Notes under the pieces: model-generated
The model's input: the letters and a program-made list of their open reading frames with translations, nothing else
Database searches by the model: none
What the model was told of the DNA's origin: nothing
Origin: CAIOYC01 sp964243985
Lineage (GTDB): Bacteria; Pseudomonadota; Alphaproteobacteria; Caulobacterales; Caulobacteraceae
Reading direction: 5' to 3'
Length of the DNA stretch: 64,000 nt
Assembly (NCBI GenBank): GCA_964243985.1
Contig: CAXTHJ010000005.1
Span: forward strand, 18,491 to 82,490
Program-made: the position numbers and the translations under genes
Shown here: positions 62,099 through 64,000 of the stretch, in pieces
How the letters are laid out: each line of letters opens with the position of its first letter
How positions within the stretch are numbered: position 1 is the first letter of the stretch

Positions 62099-62844
62099 AA
62101 AGCCTGATCATCTTCGACCTGGACGGCACCCTGGCCAAGAGCAAGTCCGCCCTGGAAAAGAGCATGGCGGATTTGCTGGATGAGCTCCTGACCGTGGCCA
62201 AGGTGGCGGTGATCTCCGGCGGCGCATGGCCGCAATTCGAAAAGCAGCTGCTGTCAAACCTTCCTAAGGACGACAAGCTCGACCATCTTTACCTCCTGCC
62301 CACCAGCGGCACCAAGTTCCTGAAGTACGATGACGGAAAGTGGCAACAACTCTACGCCGAGGATTTCACGCCGGAGGACAAGACCAAGATCATCGACGCC
62401 CTGAACAAGTCGCTGGACGAGACGGGCCTGCGCGAAACCAAGCACTATGGCGAGATCATCGAGGATCGGGGCAGCCAGATCACTATGTCCGCGCTCGGCC
62501 AGGAAGCGCCCCTGGATGTGAAGAAGGACTGGGACCCCGACTTTGCCAAGCGCAAGAAGATCAAGGCGGTGCTGGACCCCCTGATCCCCGAATTCTCCGT
62601 CGGCATGGGGGGCGCCTCCTCCATCGACGTCACCCGGCCGGGCGTGGACAAGGCCTACGGCATCCATAAGCTGAAGGAGGTGCTGAGCATCCCGATCGAC
62701 CAGATGATCTTCATCGGCGACGCTCTCTTCCCCGGCGGCAATGACGAGCCGGCGCGCAAGACCGGCGCCGACTGCATCCGCGTGCGCGATCCCGAAGAGA
62801 CCGAGCGGGTGATCCAGGCCATCATCGCCTGCCTCAAGACGTAG
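62095..62844 (+). CDS. HAD-family phosphomannomutase-like protein
   Basis: This 249-residue HAD IIB protein has IIFDLDGTLAKSK (nucleophile and acid/base Asp), motif II VAVISGGAW, and a cap whose pattern resembles eukaryote-type phosphomannomutase: EDRGSQITMSALGQ, WDPDFAKRKKI, FSVGMGGASSIDVTRPGVDKAYGI. Motif IV is FIGDALFPGGNDEPA. The arginine of the PMM motif PIGR is Gln here (ALGQ). PMM converts mannose 6-phosphate to mannose 1-phosphate, so its coupling to manA (GTGA overlap) supports that activity. A pure phosphatase remains possible. This is the last gene of the rightward operon. Confidence 0.8.
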   Translation: MKSLIIFDLDGTLAKSKSALEKSMADLLDELLTVAKVAVISGGAWPQFEKQLLSNLPKDDKLDHLYLLPTSGTKFLKYDDGKWQQLYAEDFTPEDKTKIIDALNKSLDETGLRETKHYGEIIEDRGSQITMSALGQEAPLDVKKDWDPDFAKRKKIKAVLDPLIPEFSVGMGGASSIDVTRPGVDKAYGIHKLKEVLSIPIDQMIFIGDALFPGGNDEPARKTGADCIRVRDPEETERVIQAIIACLKT

Positions 62845-62858
62845 ATACGGACGCTCGA

Positions 62859-63854
62859 TCAGGCGTGTGCGGCGGTGACGATCTCCACCTCTTCCGCCGA
62901 ACCCAGCACCACCGCCACCCGCTGGTGCAGCGCGGTCGGCTGAATGTCCAGGATCGGGATCTGAGCGTCCGTCGCCGCGCCGTCGGCGCGCTCCACTACT
63001 AGCGCTAAGGGATTGGCTTCGTACATGAGGCGAAGCTTGCCGGCCCGATCCGGCTCCCGCTTGTCCCACGGATAGAGAAAGACGCCGCCGCGGTTCATGA
63101 TGCGATGCACGTCCGCCACCATGGAGGCGATCCAGCGCATGTTGAAGTCCTTGCCCCGCGGCCCGGCGCGCCCGGCCAGGCAATCGTCGATATAGCCCTG
63201 GACCGGCGGCGCCCAATGGCGGCGGTTGGACATGTTGATGGCGAATTCCTTGGTCTGGCGCGGGATGGCGGTATCGGTCGCCGTCTGCACCCAAGCGCCC
63301 GTTTCCAGATCGAGGGTGAACGCCGCGACGCCCCGCTTCAGGGTCAGGATCAGCGTCGTCTGGGGCCCGTAGAGGGCGTAGCCGGCGGCCAGCTGCCGCC
63401 GTCCGGGTTGCAGGAAGTCCGCCGACGTCACCTCGCCCTGCGGCGCCGGCAGGATGGAGAAGATGGTGCCGATGGAGACGTTCACGTCGATGTTGCTGGA
63501 CCCGTCCAAGGGATCGAACAGCAAGAGCCGACGCCCGCGTGTCGCTCCGTTCGGGAAGGCCAGGATATCGTCCTCCTCCTCCGAGGCGATCGCCGCCACC
63601 GCCCCGCAGGCGTCCGCCGCCTGGATCAGGATGTCGTTGGCGATGACGTCGAGCTTCTTCTGCACCTCTCCTTGCACGTTCTCGGCGCCGGCAGACCCAA
63701 GCACGCCCGCCAGCTCCCCCCGCGAGACCAGCCGGGAAATCTTCACGCAGGCGTCCGCCACAGCGGCGATCAAGGTGACCAGGCCTTCGTCTCCGTCGGC
63801 CTCCGCCCGCAGATATGGGTCAAGGGTGAGTTTGAGAGGCGAAGCTTGGGGCAT
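62859..63854 (-). CDS. fbp: Fructose-1,6-bisphosphatase, class I
   Basis: This gluconeogenic phosphatase of 331 residues converts fructose 1,6-bisphosphate to fructose 6-phosphate. It has metal-binding Glu/Asp residues in IASEEEDD and FDPLDGSSNIDVNVSIGTIFSI, and the family's GRGGVFLYPWDKREP-like MNRGGVFLYPWDKR and KLRLMYEANPLALVVE. It converges on the rightward sugar operon with 14 nt between the stops. With the aldolase it returns triose phosphate to fructose 6-phosphate. The 146 bases upstream of its start, to the window edge, hold no gene I could recognise. Confidence 0.95.
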   Translation of the reverse strand: MPQASPLKLTLDPYLRAEADGDEGLVTLIAAVADACVKISRLVSRGELAGVLGSAGAENVQGEVQKKLDVIANDILIQAADACGAVAAIASEEEDDILAFPNGATRGRRLLLFDPLDGSSNIDVNVSIGTIFSILPAPQGEVTSADFLQPGRRQLAAGYALYGPQTTLILTLKRGVAAFTLDLETGAWVQTATDTAIPRQTKEFAINMSNRRHWAPPVQGYIDDCLAGRAGPRGKDFNMRWIASMVADVHRIMNRGGVFLYPWDKREPDRAGKLRLMYEANPLALVVERADGAATDAQIPILDIQPTALHQRVAVVLGSAEEVEIVTAAHA

Positions 63855-64000
63855 GCGTTCTCGTCGATGGCGCCGGAGGCGGGTTTGATCTGGAAGAGGT
63901 TCCTGTATCGCCCCCGAACAACCCGGTCCACAAGCATGGGGTCAAGATTGGCCGGCGCAACCATCGGGGCTTGTCGGATCACACCCCGCAGACTATACCC

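Noticed and set aside
63770..63982. Small frame at the right edge overlapping the fbp start
   Set aside because: About half overlaps fbp in another frame and the rest has no recognisable protein, so it is probably a shadow.

Overview
The window is a dense, high-GC alphaproteobacterial chromosome segment. A CIRCE-type element precedes groESL, coq7 is present, GluQ-RS and a 531-residue type isocitrate lyase are present, and many genes overlap by 4 or 8 nt (ATGA/GTGA). Together with CrtZ-type carotenoid genes, a complete che cluster, malate synthase G and an HPPD/FAH tyrosine route, this suggests Caulobacterales or a near relative. That placement is an inference from gene content. No rRNA, tRNA, CRISPR array, transposase or phage gene was recognised.

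Layout. 1-3.5 kb: end of an ABC ATPase, a GGPP-type prenyl synthase, CrtZ, a sterol-desaturase-like hydroxylase and a HlyIII protein. 3.6-15.3 kb: a leftward chemotaxis-type cluster encoding a soluble receptor with two signalling tips, a triple CheW, CheB, a HEAT-repeat protein, CheR, CheY and CheA, followed by a second CheY, CheC and a PAS hybrid kinase. 15.4-19.3 kb: MFS transporter, VOC protein, CIRCE-groES-groEL and terminator. 19.4-27 kb: secreted glycosidase-like protein, lipoprotein, a 38-residue membrane peptide, a BBE-domain remnant, FAH, an NmrA/HxlR pair and HPPD. 27.2-37.5 kb: permease, DedA-like, DsbB, Coq7, type III PKS plus isoprenylcysteine-methyltransferase-like partner, HNH, AlkA, GluQ-RS, EamA transporter, cold-shock protein and a serine-hydrolase homologue that has lost its SxxK lysine.

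37.7-44.1 kb is the most distinctive region: a compact phosphonate locus. It encodes a PEP mutase fused to a nucleotidyltransferase, phosphonopyruvate decarboxylase, AEP transaminase, a second nucleotidyltransferase, a PhyH/PhnY-like Fe(II)/2-oxoglutarate oxygenase and a CDP-alcohol phosphatidyltransferase. Read as a pathway it goes PEP to phosphonopyruvate, phosphonoacetaldehyde, AEP, (1-hydroxy-)AEP, CMP-AEP and finally a phosphonolipid. The lipid product is inferred.

44.2-50.8 kb: malate synthase G and isocitrate lyase converge on a degenerate, lower-GC 1.3 kb segment. A ScfR/RamB-type regulator is divergent from aceA. 51-63.9 kb: a nine-gene rightward sugar-phosphate operon (tkt, tal-pgi fusion, gnd, zwf, HAD phosphatase, class I aldolase, pgl, manA, PMM-like HAD) meets a convergent fbp. 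These genes cover almost a full oxidative pentose-phosphate cycle plus a branch to mannose phosphates.
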